Below are positions 1 through 6,086 of a DNA stretch of 6,674 nt, one piece after another; position 1 is the stretch's first letter; each line of letters opens with the position of its first letter. The DNA is from FEN-727 sp036508635 (GTDB lineage: Bacteria; Actinomycetota; Geothermincolia; Fen-727; Anoxymicrobiaceae), in contig DATCGY010000108.1 of NCBI GenBank assembly GCA_036508635.1, forward strand, positions 1 to 6,674, read 5' to 3'. Below the pieces are notes generated by a model. That model saw nothing but the letters and a program-made list of their open reading frames with translations. It was not told the DNA's origin and did no database searches. The translations under genes and the position numbers were made by a program.

Positions 1-578
1 TCCATCAGCGCCTCTCCGAGAAAGAGGTCTGAAGCACCGAGGACGAGACTCTCGTTTAACCCTCCGACCGCCTCGAGCGTTGCTTTGTCGAGCGCGCAGT
101 TGCACGTGCAGAGCTTGTCGGTATATCCGTTGCAGTCGACCTCCCAGACGTTCCTCCAACCAAGCGAGGCGCCGCCGGGATAACCGAGCAGGCTGATGAG
201 ATCGGCCAGGAATCCCTGCCCCTGTGGTATGAACGCTCCGGCGACCGTCACTTTCTCACGCCCCTTCAGGATCGGCTCCACCAGCCGGGCGAGCCAACCC
301 GAGTCGCGCGGGACCTCGTCATCGTCGATGTATACGATAATTGAGCCCTCCGCCAGACGCGTTCCGACGTTTCGGTAGTAGGGGATGCCGAGCCCGCTCT
401 CCTCGTGGTGGACGCGGACACCCCTCGAGGGCAGGCGCTCTTCGCTGACAGGCCCGTTGGCGATCACCAGCACCTCAAAACCAAACTCCGTCTCCTGCTC
501 CAGGATGGCAGGGACGAGGTCGTAGAGCGGCTGCCTGCCAACGGATATTACGACTACTGAGACCTCAGGTTTTTCCAT
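1..578 (-). CDS. Family 2 (GT-A fold) glycosyltransferase, C-terminal part beyond the window
   Basis: This is probably a nucleotide-sugar-dependent glycosyltransferase acting at the cytoplasmic face of the membrane in glycan assembly; donor and acceptor are unknown. The 192 visible residues carry GT2 hallmarks. An N-terminal beta strand (PEVSVVVISV, residues 4-13) is followed by the second strand FEVLVIANGP (34-43). GIPYYRNVGTRLAEG (64-78) matches the usual 'G.s.aRN.G...a.G' segment. IVYIDDDEVP (81-90) holds the DxD-type metal/nucleotide site at D85-D87. CALDKATLEAVGGLNESL (161-178) aligns with the acceptor-side segment seen in most GT2 enzymes. No membrane segment is visible. The ATG is chosen because the upstream in-frame stop is only about 30 bp away; a weak AGG-type ribosome site precedes it. 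The gene lies 121 bp downstream of the asparagine-synthetase-like gene in the same direction and may share its transcript. The stop codon is outside the window. Confidence 0.88.
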   Translation of the reverse strand, partial: MEKPEVSVVVISVGRQPLYDLVPAILEQETEFGFEVLVIANGPVSEERLPSRGVRVHHEESGLGIPYYRNVGTRLAEGSIIVYIDDDEVPRDSGWLARLVEPILKGREKVTVAGAFIPQGQGFLADLISLLGYPGGASLGWRNVWEVDCNGYTDKLCTCNCALDKATLEAVGGLNESLVLGASDLFLGEALM

Positions 579-699
579 GTTGTCGGAACCTGCTTTGCCA
601 CGAATACTTCAGCGTGATCGACAGACAAGAAACGCGTATATGATATAACAAACCGGACTACCAGACTCAGGCTCGCGCGCTCGCAAGGACCCGATATTC

Positions 700-2460
700 T
701 CAGCCGAACACCAGATGTGTCCGTCGAGCTACCTGTTCCAGCCACAGTTCGGAGCAAAGCAGGTTGGCGAGTACGTAGAACTGGCGGCTATCCCCCTCGA
801 GGAAGCGTTCGACCGCGATTTGGAGCTCGTCCGGTGAAACGAGACCCGACAGCATCATCTTCTCGGGCCGCAAACGCTCCCGGACCAGGCCGCCGCCATA
901 CCTTGAGAAAAGGTATGCGTAATCTCGAACGTAGTTTGGCCTGTGGAACTCCCGTCCCGACGCCGCCCTTATTGTCTTGTTGGCCGCTTTGACCGACAAC
1001 AGCCCGGCCTTTCGACCGAGCGATCTTGCGACCAGGTGGGCGGATCTTGTCTTGTGGGGGACCATGGCGCCTGTGGATAACAGCAGCTGCCCCAGCACCG
1101 TGTTGTTTTGCATGACGATATTTCGGTGGATAATATCACTCGTCTTTTCGGCGACCGGGACGTATCGAGCCGCTTCGAGGATCGGCGTATAGAGCCATGG
1201 ATCCCACAACTTCATGTTCTTGCCGGCGGGCCTTACCGAACAGGCCGTGAAGTTCGCCACGCGGTTCTCCAGGTAGAAGCATTCCATCGCTCCGATTGGA
1301 TCGGATGTTCCCAGGGATTCCAGCCACAGCTCGAAAGCGCGTGTCACCACAGCCCCGCTGCTCTGCCCGTCCGGCGACTTCAGTAATCCCTCGGTTCGGT
1401 TGAGGCTGATACGCCGCAACATGGCGGGAACGACCTCGCTGACCGTTGAGGGCGCAGGTTCGTTGCCGAGGACCAGGCAGCCTCTGACCATTTCACCTCC
1501 GACACCGGTGAGAAGCACGTCACAGGTCCCGGCGACCGATTCGTACGCCTCGAACATCGGGGCCAGAAGCAGGAAGTTCAGCATCCCGTTCGATTCGCTT
1601 GCCAACCGAGGGATTGCATCCAGGGCGCGCTTCATCGAACCAGAATCAGCCGCATAAAGGGAGTGGGATATACAAAGCGCCTTGCATACATGCATAGCGA
1701 CCCGAGAGTCATCGTTCCATGCGTTACCGAGAGTGAAGCAGTTGAGCCTGCCGTCCGGCGGCAAGCACGCTGATAATATGGTCCGGCTGTCAAGGCCTCC
1801 CGTCAGTGGGAGCGCGACTTTGTCGCAGCATTGGAATGCATCCAGAATATGCCTGGTGAATATTTCTTCAACGGCGTAAGAACGGTATTCGCCTTTGCCG
1901 TCGGCCATGTAGTCCCAGTATTTTCGCTTACTCAGCACTGCTCCCGCCGCGATTCTGGTGATCGTGGAGGTTGCAAGGCGTTTGATCTCACTGAACTGAG
2001 TCGTATCCCCGAGAGTAAAGCCAAGCTCGAGAAACTCGAGCATGCCCGTGGCGTCCAGGTGAAGCGAGGGAAGCTTGCTCGAGATCCGCTCGATGCTGTC
2101 GGACACAATGACGCGGCCGTTGCCCGCGCTGATGAACGCGCCGTATCCCCCGAAACGGTCCGTGATGATCGACTGAGATCCTGACCAGAGGTCGTTGACC
2201 ACGATCGTGAAGAACCCGTGGATGTTGTCCATCCGGGGTTCGCCACTCTGCAGCTCTGCCAGTAACTCCCTTGCACTCACCCACCGTGGGCCTGTGCGGT
2301 AAGGATAGCCAAGGACCAGAACGGCTAGACCATCTTCTTCCGCGTAATCAACGTACTCCCGTTCGGTTGCCCCGGGCGATACCTCGAAGAGGATCTCACC
2401 ATCGTCTCTACTCTCGAGTGTGAAGGTTCCGACTGCGTTTTCCAGTGGACTGTCACTCAA
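700..2460 (-). CDS. Asparagine-synthetase-like ATP-dependent amidotransferase/ligase lacking the glutaminase cysteine
   Basis: The two-domain layout is that of class B asparagine synthetases. The N-terminal half (about 1-180) resembles the Ntn glutaminase fold, with GFFTIVVND (82-90) and ITDRFGGYGAFIS (99-111) matching the family's 'G.fa....D' and 'RDRFG..PLYY' segments. The C-terminal half is an adenylating PP-loop domain: LPLTGGLDSR at 217-226 is the ATP-pyrophosphatase loop (normally SGG.DS), and LLTGVGGEMVRG (316-327) sits where the family has 'l.G.GGDE'. Residue 2 is Ser, not the nucleophilic Cys, so glutamine hydrolysis is not expected; free ammonia or another nucleophile may be used. 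Family relatives include beta-lactam synthetase, lasso-peptide cyclase and amidotransferase-like proteins of polysaccharide clusters; the glycosyltransferase next door favours the last. The start is TTG: it is the only usable start before an in-frame stop at 2485-2487 and has a GGGAG site 6 nt upstream. At 586 aa it is within the usual family range. Its substrate cannot be read from the sequence. Confidence 0.87.
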   Translation of the reverse strand: MSDSPLENAVGTFTLESRDDGEILFEVSPGATEREYVDYAEEDGLAVLVLGYPYRTGPRWVSARELLAELQSGEPRMDNIHGFFTIVVNDLWSGSQSIITDRFGGYGAFISAGNGRVIVSDSIERISSKLPSLHLDATGMLEFLELGFTLGDTTQFSEIKRLATSTITRIAAGAVLSKRKYWDYMADGKGEYRSYAVEEIFTRHILDAFQCCDKVALPLTGGLDSRTILSACLPPDGRLNCFTLGNAWNDDSRVAMHVCKALCISHSLYAADSGSMKRALDAIPRLASESNGMLNFLLLAPMFEAYESVAGTCDVLLTGVGGEMVRGCLVLGNEPAPSTVSEVVPAMLRRISLNRTEGLLKSPDGQSSGAVVTRAFELWLESLGTSDPIGAMECFYLENRVANFTACSVRPAGKNMKLWDPWLYTPILEAARYVPVAEKTSDIIHRNIVMQNNTVLGQLLLSTGAMVPHKTRSAHLVARSLGRKAGLLSVKAANKTIRAASGREFHRPNYVRDYAYLFSRYGGGLVRERLRPEKMMLSGLVSPDELQIAVERFLEGDSRQFYVLANLLCSELWLEQVARRTHLVFG

Positions 2461-2466
2461 TTGATT

Positions 2467-2471
2467 CTCCC
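2467..2471 (-). promoter_or_regulatory. Ribosome binding site deciding a TTG start
   Basis: GGGAG on the minus strand, 6 nt before the TTG at 2460-2458. It supports TTG as the true start of the asparagine-synthetase-like gene. The next in-frame Met is near residue 77 and would remove much of the N-terminal domain. Confidence 0.65.
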
Positions 2472-2517
2472 GGCGGGAACTTACTCAGCGATATGCCGCC
2501 TGTTACCGCACGGAATC

Positions 2518-2574
2518 TATCACAAATGATAACGGTACGGCGAGTCTCCGTGAGTCGCGGAAAACCATTCCGCG
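2518..2574. promoter_or_regulatory. Two inverted repeats upstream of the asparagine-synthetase-like gene
   Basis: The 2461-2609 gap must hold the promoter of the left-hand unit, because a strong terminator lies just upstream of it. No convincing -35/-10 pair was found by eye. Two dyads are present: TATCA-CAAA-TGATA at 2518-2531, and CGCGGAA-AACCA-TTCCGCG at 2556-2574 (7-bp perfect arms). They could be protein-binding sites or leader hairpins. The second is not followed by a T-run on the minus strand, so it does not look like an intrinsic terminator. The function is inferred from position only. Confidence 0.3.
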
Positions 2575-2609
2575 GAGCTGTTGACCTGCAACGGAACATG
2601 ACCATGGGC

Positions 2610-2644
2610 AAAAGGAAAAGCCCCCGGGGTCAGGGGGCTTTTCC
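2610..2644 (-). terminator. Rho-independent terminator of the oxidoreductase operon
   Basis: A perfect 12-bp inverted repeat (GGAAAAGCCCCC at 2614-2625 and GGGGGCTTTTCC at 2633-2644) encloses a 7-nt loop. Read on the minus strand the stem is followed by TTTT. It starts about 37 bp after the stop of the second oxidoreductase gene. It separates that operon from the asparagine-synthetase-like gene, which therefore probably has its own promoter. The stem's own AAAA/TTTT ends could extend the pairing and U-tract. Confidence 0.88.
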
Positions 2645-2681
2645 ACCCGGGGGGAGCAGCAGGAACCCCTCTTGGTATGGC

Positions 2682-4184
2682 CTACCCGAAGTCCTTTGTG
2701 ATGAGCTTGCTCGCGGCGATGCCGGAACCTATCGTCGGGGGCACGCCGCCGCCGAAGTGCGTCGAGGCGCCGGTGAGGTACAGGTTCTTTACCGCTTTGG
2801 AGCGCAGGCGGGGCCGGAAGAACGCGCTTGCCATGATGTCGTTCTGGAGCGCATAGACGGCGCCACCCGGGTGCAGGAGCATTTTGGCGAAATCCTTTGG
2901 CGTGGTGACCCTCGCCATGGTGATGTGGTCGCGGATGTCCCTCAGCCCGAAGCGCTGCTCTAGGAAATCGAGCTGCGTCTCGAGGTATTTCTCCTTGAGG
3001 TCGTCCCAGTCGCCCTCGGCGAGCTCGTACGGGGCGAAGGTGACCATGTTGAGTATATGGTGACCCTCCGGCGCCAGTGAGGGGTCGGCGTGGGTCGGCC
3101 ACGAGACGAGCATGAAGCCGCGGTCGGGCAGCTTGCGCGAGTAATAATCCTCGAACCAGATCGCGTTCATCTCGTCGAGAGTGGTGTAGCAGAACGTGTG
3201 GTGCGCGTCGAGGTCCGGGGCTGCATCGAGCCCGAGCATGATCATCGGCGCCGGTATCGACACCTCGTAGCTCGAGATCGCCTTGGCGGCCCAGCCCGGC
3301 AGGTGCTCCCGTCCGATGTGCTCGAGGTACAGCGTCTTGGCGTTGATATTCGAGATGACCATCTTGCTGCGGATCTGCGTGCCGTCCATCAGCTCTACGC
3401 CGATGGCCTTGTTTCCATCCATGAGCACGCGCTTGACACGCGCGTCGAACTTTATCTCTCCGCCGTACTCCTCGAAGACCCTGGCGATCGCTGCGGGTAT
3501 CTGCACCATCCCGCCACGGGGGTAGAAGATACCCTCGTGCTCGGAGTAGGCGAGGAAGGCGATGTAGCCCGGGCACAGCGCCGGCGGCAGGCCGACGAAG
3601 TACGACTGCAGGCTCATCGACGCCCGCACCTTCTCGCTCTCAAAGAACTTGCACAGCGTGGTCTCGAAGTTGAGCCCCATGTACTTCAGGAGCTTCACCA
3701 TGCCGGGGGCTTTCGTCATGACCTTCATCGCGTCGCCGAAGGTCATGAATGGAGTGGTCATGATCTGCCCGAAGGCTTTGTGGATCGCCTCCGAGCCCAG
3801 CTTCTGGAACGCGTCCCAGTTGGGGCCGTCCGCCTCGCAGAAGCCCGCGATGACCTTGCGCGTCTCGTCCGGGTCGACCGGGTACGTGAAGCGCTGGCCG
3901 TCGGCTGTGAGGAAGCCGTAGATCGGGTCGACCGGTATCCAGTCGATGTAATCGGATACTTTCTTTCCGAGCGTCTCGAACAGCTCGTCGATGATCCACC
4001 AGAGCTCTACGATGCTCGCCCCGATATCGAAGTTGTAGCCGTTTTCCTCGTACGTGGAGCAGCAGCCACCGAGATTGGTAGTATTCTCACAGATCAGCGT
4101 CTTGAAGCCGTTCTTTGCGAGGATGGAAGCGGCGGACAGGCCGCCCAGGCCCGCGCCGATCACTACGGCGTCGTAGTCTTGCAT
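2682..4184 (-). CDS. FAD-dependent oxidoreductase, phytoene desaturase / carotenoid isomerase superfamily (paralogue B)
   Basis: This is a flavoprotein of the amine-oxidase/CrtI superfamily, which desaturates, saturates or isomerises polyenes and other hydrophobic substrates, often at the membrane surface. The N-terminal Rossmann dinucleotide fold is clear: DAVVIGAGLGGLSAA with GAGLGG at 10-15, and E33 closing the second strand to bind the FAD ribose. GGCCSTYEENGYNFDIGAS (39-57) follows. It resembles the CrtISO/retinol-saturase branch more than classical CrtI, a judgement made from memory. The C-terminal FAD motif NLYLTGASTHFGGGVP runs from about 467 to 482. The 500-aa length is normal for the family, and no transmembrane helix or signal peptide is evident. 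It is similar over its whole length to the 501-aa protein two genes upstream (about half of residues identical by eye). The ATG has AAGGAGG 5 nt upstream and lies 14 bp after the small membrane-protein gene. It is the last gene of the operon. The substrate is unknown; no carotenoid synthesis gene is nearby. Confidence 0.92.
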   Translation of the reverse strand: MQDYDAVVIGAGLGGLSAASILAKNGFKTLICENTTNLGGCCSTYEENGYNFDIGASIVELWWIIDELFETLGKKVSDYIDWIPVDPIYGFLTADGQRFTYPVDPDETRKVIAGFCEADGPNWDAFQKLGSEAIHKAFGQIMTTPFMTFGDAMKVMTKAPGMVKLLKYMGLNFETTLCKFFESEKVRASMSLQSYFVGLPPALCPGYIAFLAYSEHEGIFYPRGGMVQIPAAIARVFEEYGGEIKFDARVKRVLMDGNKAIGVELMDGTQIRSKMVISNINAKTLYLEHIGREHLPGWAAKAISSYEVSIPAPMIMLGLDAAPDLDAHHTFCYTTLDEMNAIWFEDYYSRKLPDRGFMLVSWPTHADPSLAPEGHHILNMVTFAPYELAEGDWDDLKEKYLETQLDFLEQRFGLRDIRDHITMARVTTPKDFAKMLLHPGGAVYALQNDIMASAFFRPRLRSKAVKNLYLTGASTHFGGGVPPTIGSGIAASKLITKDFG

Positions 4185-4198
4185 GGTCGCCTCCTTGC

Positions 4199-4345
4199 CT
4201 AGATGAAGTACCGGTACGGCAGGTACGGGACCTGCTTGCCGATGTGCTTCAGGTAGCGACGAGTGCTCTCGCTTGCCTGGAACCAGGCGGCCACCATTCC
4301 CACGAGCACCACGACGGACAGTACTTTCTTGAGGTTTTTGATCAT
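4199..4345 (-). CDS. Small single-pass membrane protein (48 aa) between the two oxidoreductases
   Basis: This short reading frame (ATG at 4345-4343, TAG at 4201-4199) is easily missed because of its size. The protein begins MIKNLKKVLSVVVLVGMVAA. A basic N-terminus (K3, K6, K7) leads into one hydrophobic helix at about 8-23. A basic segment STRRYLKHIGKQ (27-38) and an aromatic tail VPYLPYRYFI (39-48) follow. This fits a one-helix membrane protein; cleavage as a signal peptide looks unlikely because little would remain. Translation is well supported: AGGAGG lies 6 nt before the ATG and overlaps the TAG of the upstream oxidoreductase, and the next gene's ribosome site begins only 2 bp after this stop. 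The 'RRYLK' after the helix recalls very short actinobacterial proteins of the DUF6893 type, from memory and untested. It may tether or regulate the flanking flavoproteins, but its function is unknown. Confidence 0.82.
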   Translation of the reverse strand: MIKNLKKVLSVVVLVGMVAAWFQASESTRRYLKHIGKQVPYLPYRYFI

Positions 4346-4351
4346 TGGATT

Positions 4352-4357
4352 CCTCCT
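4352..4357 (-). promoter_or_regulatory. Shine-Dalgarno site overlapping the upstream stop codon
   Basis: On the minus strand TAGGAGG combines the TAG stop of the first oxidoreductase gene (4358-4356) with a full AGGAGG for the 48-aa gene, 6 nt before its ATG. Ribosomes ending the first gene would sit on the start region of the second. Translational coupling is the likely result (inference). Confidence 0.85.
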
Positions 4358-5861
4358 ATCCGAAGTCCTTGAGGATGTACTTTGCCGTTACTATTCCGGA
4401 CGCTACGGTGGTCGGTACCCCACCGCCCAGGTGCGTCGAGCTTCCGGTCAGGTAAAGGTTCTTGACCGCTTTGGACCGCGAGCGCGGCCTGAACATGGCC
4501 AGCGTTGTCATGTCGCTGAAGAGGCCGTAGATGCCGCCCTCGGGGTGCAGCAGCCTGCGCTCGAAGTCGAGCGGCGTCGAGACCTGGATGTACTCGATGT
4601 GGTCGCGTACGTCAGGCAGGACGTACGTCTCGAGCTCCTTGATCGCGGCGTCCTTGTACCAGCCCTTGAGCCTGTCCCAGTTGTCGCCCTTCGGCGAGTA
4701 CGGCGCCGGGGCGTTGCAGAGGAAGTTTAGGATGTGCTTGCCCTCTGGCGCGAGCGAGGGGTCGGCCTCGGTCGGCCAGCACACCAGGCTCATGGCGGTC
4801 TCGGGGATGATCCCCATCTTGTAGTAGTTGTTCCAGACGTCGTTCATCGATTCGAGGGAGCTGGTGACGATCGTGTGGTGCGCCTCGAGGTCCGGCTTCT
4901 TGTCGAGGCCGACGTAGATCATCGGGCACGGCATGGAGTTTGAGTAGCTGGCGATCGCCTTCACTGCCCACCTGGGCAGGTTATGGGGGCCGACCAGCTT
5001 GAGGTACGTGACCTGGGCGTTCAGGTTGGAGACGACCAGCTTAGCGGTGATCTCGCTGCCGTCCTCGAGCTTCACGCCGAAAGCCGTGCCGTTCTCCATG
5101 AGGAGCTTCTCGACTTTCTGGTTGACCTCGATCTCCAGGCCGTAGTCCATACCGGCCTTCGCTATCCCGTTGGGGATTCCGATCATGCCGCCGCGCGGGT
5201 AGTAGATGCCGAGGTGCTCCGAGAGCGCGATATAGCCGAACACGCCGCTGCCTAGCTCTGGTGGGGCGCCCGCGAAATAAGACTGGAACGCTGCCGACTG
5301 GAGCATGACCGGGTTCTTGTAGAACGAGCGGATGACGCCCTGGTGGGTGCGCGCGAAGGTAGGCGCGAACTTCAGGATCTGCGGGTTCTTCATGCCAAGC
5401 TGCATCGCCTCGCTGAAAGTGTTCATGGGCGAGAGCATGACCGCGTCCATCATCTCATCGATCATGGAAAGCCCCGTGTTGCAGAACCGGTGCCAGCCCT
5501 CGACGTCCTCGGGAGCGATCCTCTTCACCAGCTCCGTTGTCTCGTCGATATCGGTGGGAATCGAGAAGCGCTGCCCGTCGTCGGTGATGAACGAGTAGAT
5601 GGGATCGCAGGGGATGAGCTCGAGGTAATCCGAGACCTTGCCTCCCAGCATCTCGAACAGGCGCTCGAGCGGCTGGATGACCTCAACTATAGAGGCGCCC
5701 ACATCGAACTTGTAGCCGTCCACCTCGAACGTGGAGCAACATCCGCCGATGATGTCTGATTGTTCGAGTACGAGGGTCTTCATTCCACTCTTCGCGGCCA
5801 GTGCTGCGGTGGTCAGGCCTCCGAGGCCGGCCCCGACAACTATAACATCGTAGTCAGGCAC
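4356..5861 (-). CDS. FAD-dependent oxidoreductase, phytoene desaturase / carotenoid isomerase superfamily (paralogue A)
   Basis: This is the first gene of the operon and the paralogue of the 500-aa oxidoreductase downstream. It has the same plan: DVIVVGAGLGGLTTA with GAGLGG at 10-15, E33 at the end of the second strand, GGCCSTFEVDGYKFDVGAS at 39-57, and the C-terminal FAD motif NLYLTGSSTHLGGGVP from about 468. The segment YYPRGGMIGIPNGIAK corresponds to FYPRGGMVQIPAAIAR in the paralogue. Similarity is highest at the FAD-binding ends and lower in the middle, where substrate recognition is expected, so the two may act on different substrates or successive steps. The 501-aa length is typical of the family, and no membrane helix is evident. 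The start is GTG: the following residues (PDYDVIVVGAG) begin the Rossmann fold exactly as in the paralogue, and GGAGG lies 5 nt upstream. The TetR gene lies upstream in the same direction, with a strong promoter between them. Exact reaction unknown. Confidence 0.92.
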   Translation of the reverse strand: MPDYDVIVVGAGLGGLTTAALAAKSGMKTLVLEQSDIIGGCCSTFEVDGYKFDVGASIVEVIQPLERLFEMLGGKVSDYLELIPCDPIYSFITDDGQRFSIPTDIDETTELVKRIAPEDVEGWHRFCNTGLSMIDEMMDAVMLSPMNTFSEAMQLGMKNPQILKFAPTFARTHQGVIRSFYKNPVMLQSAAFQSYFAGAPPELGSGVFGYIALSEHLGIYYPRGGMIGIPNGIAKAGMDYGLEIEVNQKVEKLLMENGTAFGVKLEDGSEITAKLVVSNLNAQVTYLKLVGPHNLPRWAVKAIASYSNSMPCPMIYVGLDKKPDLEAHHTIVTSSLESMNDVWNNYYKMGIIPETAMSLVCWPTEADPSLAPEGKHILNFLCNAPAPYSPKGDNWDRLKGWYKDAAIKELETYVLPDVRDHIEYIQVSTPLDFERRLLHPEGGIYGLFSDMTTLAMFRPRSRSKAVKNLYLTGSSTHLGGGVPTTVASGIVTAKYILKDFG

Positions 5862-5866
5862 TATTT

Positions 5867-5879
5867 CCTCCCTCCCTTT
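5867..5879 (-). promoter_or_regulatory. Doubled ribosome binding site deciding a GTG start
   Basis: AAAGGGAGGGAGG on the minus strand contains two overlapping GGAGG cores; the nearer lies 5 nt before the GTG at 5861-5859. It fixes the start of the first oxidoreductase and suggests strong translation. A short (GGC)4 run lies just upstream in the leader at 5896-5885. Confidence 0.8.
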
Positions 5880-5944
5880 GAACTGCCGCCGCCGCCTTGC
5901 AGCGAGTTATCAAGACCAGATAGCCAGATTGACTACTGCGTAGG

Positions 5945-5973
5945 ATTATAGTTACTGAATTTCGAGATGTAAA
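5945..5973 (-). promoter_or_regulatory. Sigma70-type promoter of the oxidoreductase operon
   Basis: On the minus strand the -35 box TTTACA (5973-5968, five of six consensus bases) and the -10 box TATAAT (5950-5945, perfect) are separated by exactly 17 bp. Transcription would start near 5938, giving a leader of about 75 nt to the GTG. The surrounding sequence is markedly more AT-rich than the genes on either side. The position between the TetR gene and the first oxidoreductase fits an independently controlled operon. Confidence 0.82.
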
Positions 5974-5990
5974 CGTAAAATCAGGAAATT
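5958..5990. promoter_or_regulatory. Possible TetR operator: inverted repeat overlapping the -35 box
   Basis: AATTTC (5958-5963) and GAAATT (5985-5990) form an inverted repeat with a 21-bp spacer that spans the -35 element. A third copy, GAAATT, lies at 6001-6006 in direct orientation, 16 bp from the second. A repressor bound here would block the promoter. The arms are short and AT-rich and could arise by chance, so this is a weak candidate supported mainly by location. Confidence 0.28.
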
Positions 5991-6070
5991 ATCGGACAGT
6001 GAAATTGACTTATTCGGGGACTGAGGAATTTTTTTCGCGTGGCTGGTTTTGGGCTTTGCGAATGCTGCCG

Positions 6071-6086
6071 GACCCCGGCCGGGGTC
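6071..6086 (-). terminator. GC palindrome at the end of the TetR gene, possible weak terminator
   Basis: GACCCCGGCCGGGGTC is a perfect 16-bp palindrome whose edge overlaps the TGA stop of the regulator gene (6087-6085). As RNA it could form a 6-bp GC stem with a GGCC loop. No T-run follows on either strand, so it is not a classical intrinsic terminator. It could be a pause or attenuation hairpin or a protein site. Some read-through from the TetR gene into the oxidoreductase operon is therefore possible. Confidence 0.35.

Noticed and set aside
554..757. 67-codon minus-strand frame spanning the gap between the ligase and glycosyltransferase genes, considered as a lasso-type precursor because of the asparagine-synthetase-like neighbour
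   Set aside because: It overlaps both flanking genes out of frame and has no convincing leader/core organisation. No leader peptidase or recognition protein is nearby.
2503..3576. Minus-strand open frame of 357 codons overlapping the second oxidoreductase and running through the terminator
   Set aside because: It is a shifted frame of the real gene. The translation is Arg/Pro/His-rich low-complexity sequence, and it crosses a strong intrinsic terminator.
3090..4202. Long plus-strand open frame (370 codons) opposite the second oxidoreductase gene
   Set aside because: It lies antisense to a clear FAD-enzyme gene. Its product is rich in Arg, Asp, Glu and Val with no motif, as expected for the complement of a GC-rich gene with biased third positions.
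5343..5759. Plus-strand open frame of 138 codons opposite the first oxidoreductase
   Set aside because: Antisense shadow of a well-supported gene, with no motif or ribosome site.
5885..5896. (GCC)4 trinucleotide run in the leader of the oxidoreductase operon
   Set aside because: Only four units, in GC-rich DNA; too short to call a functional repeat.
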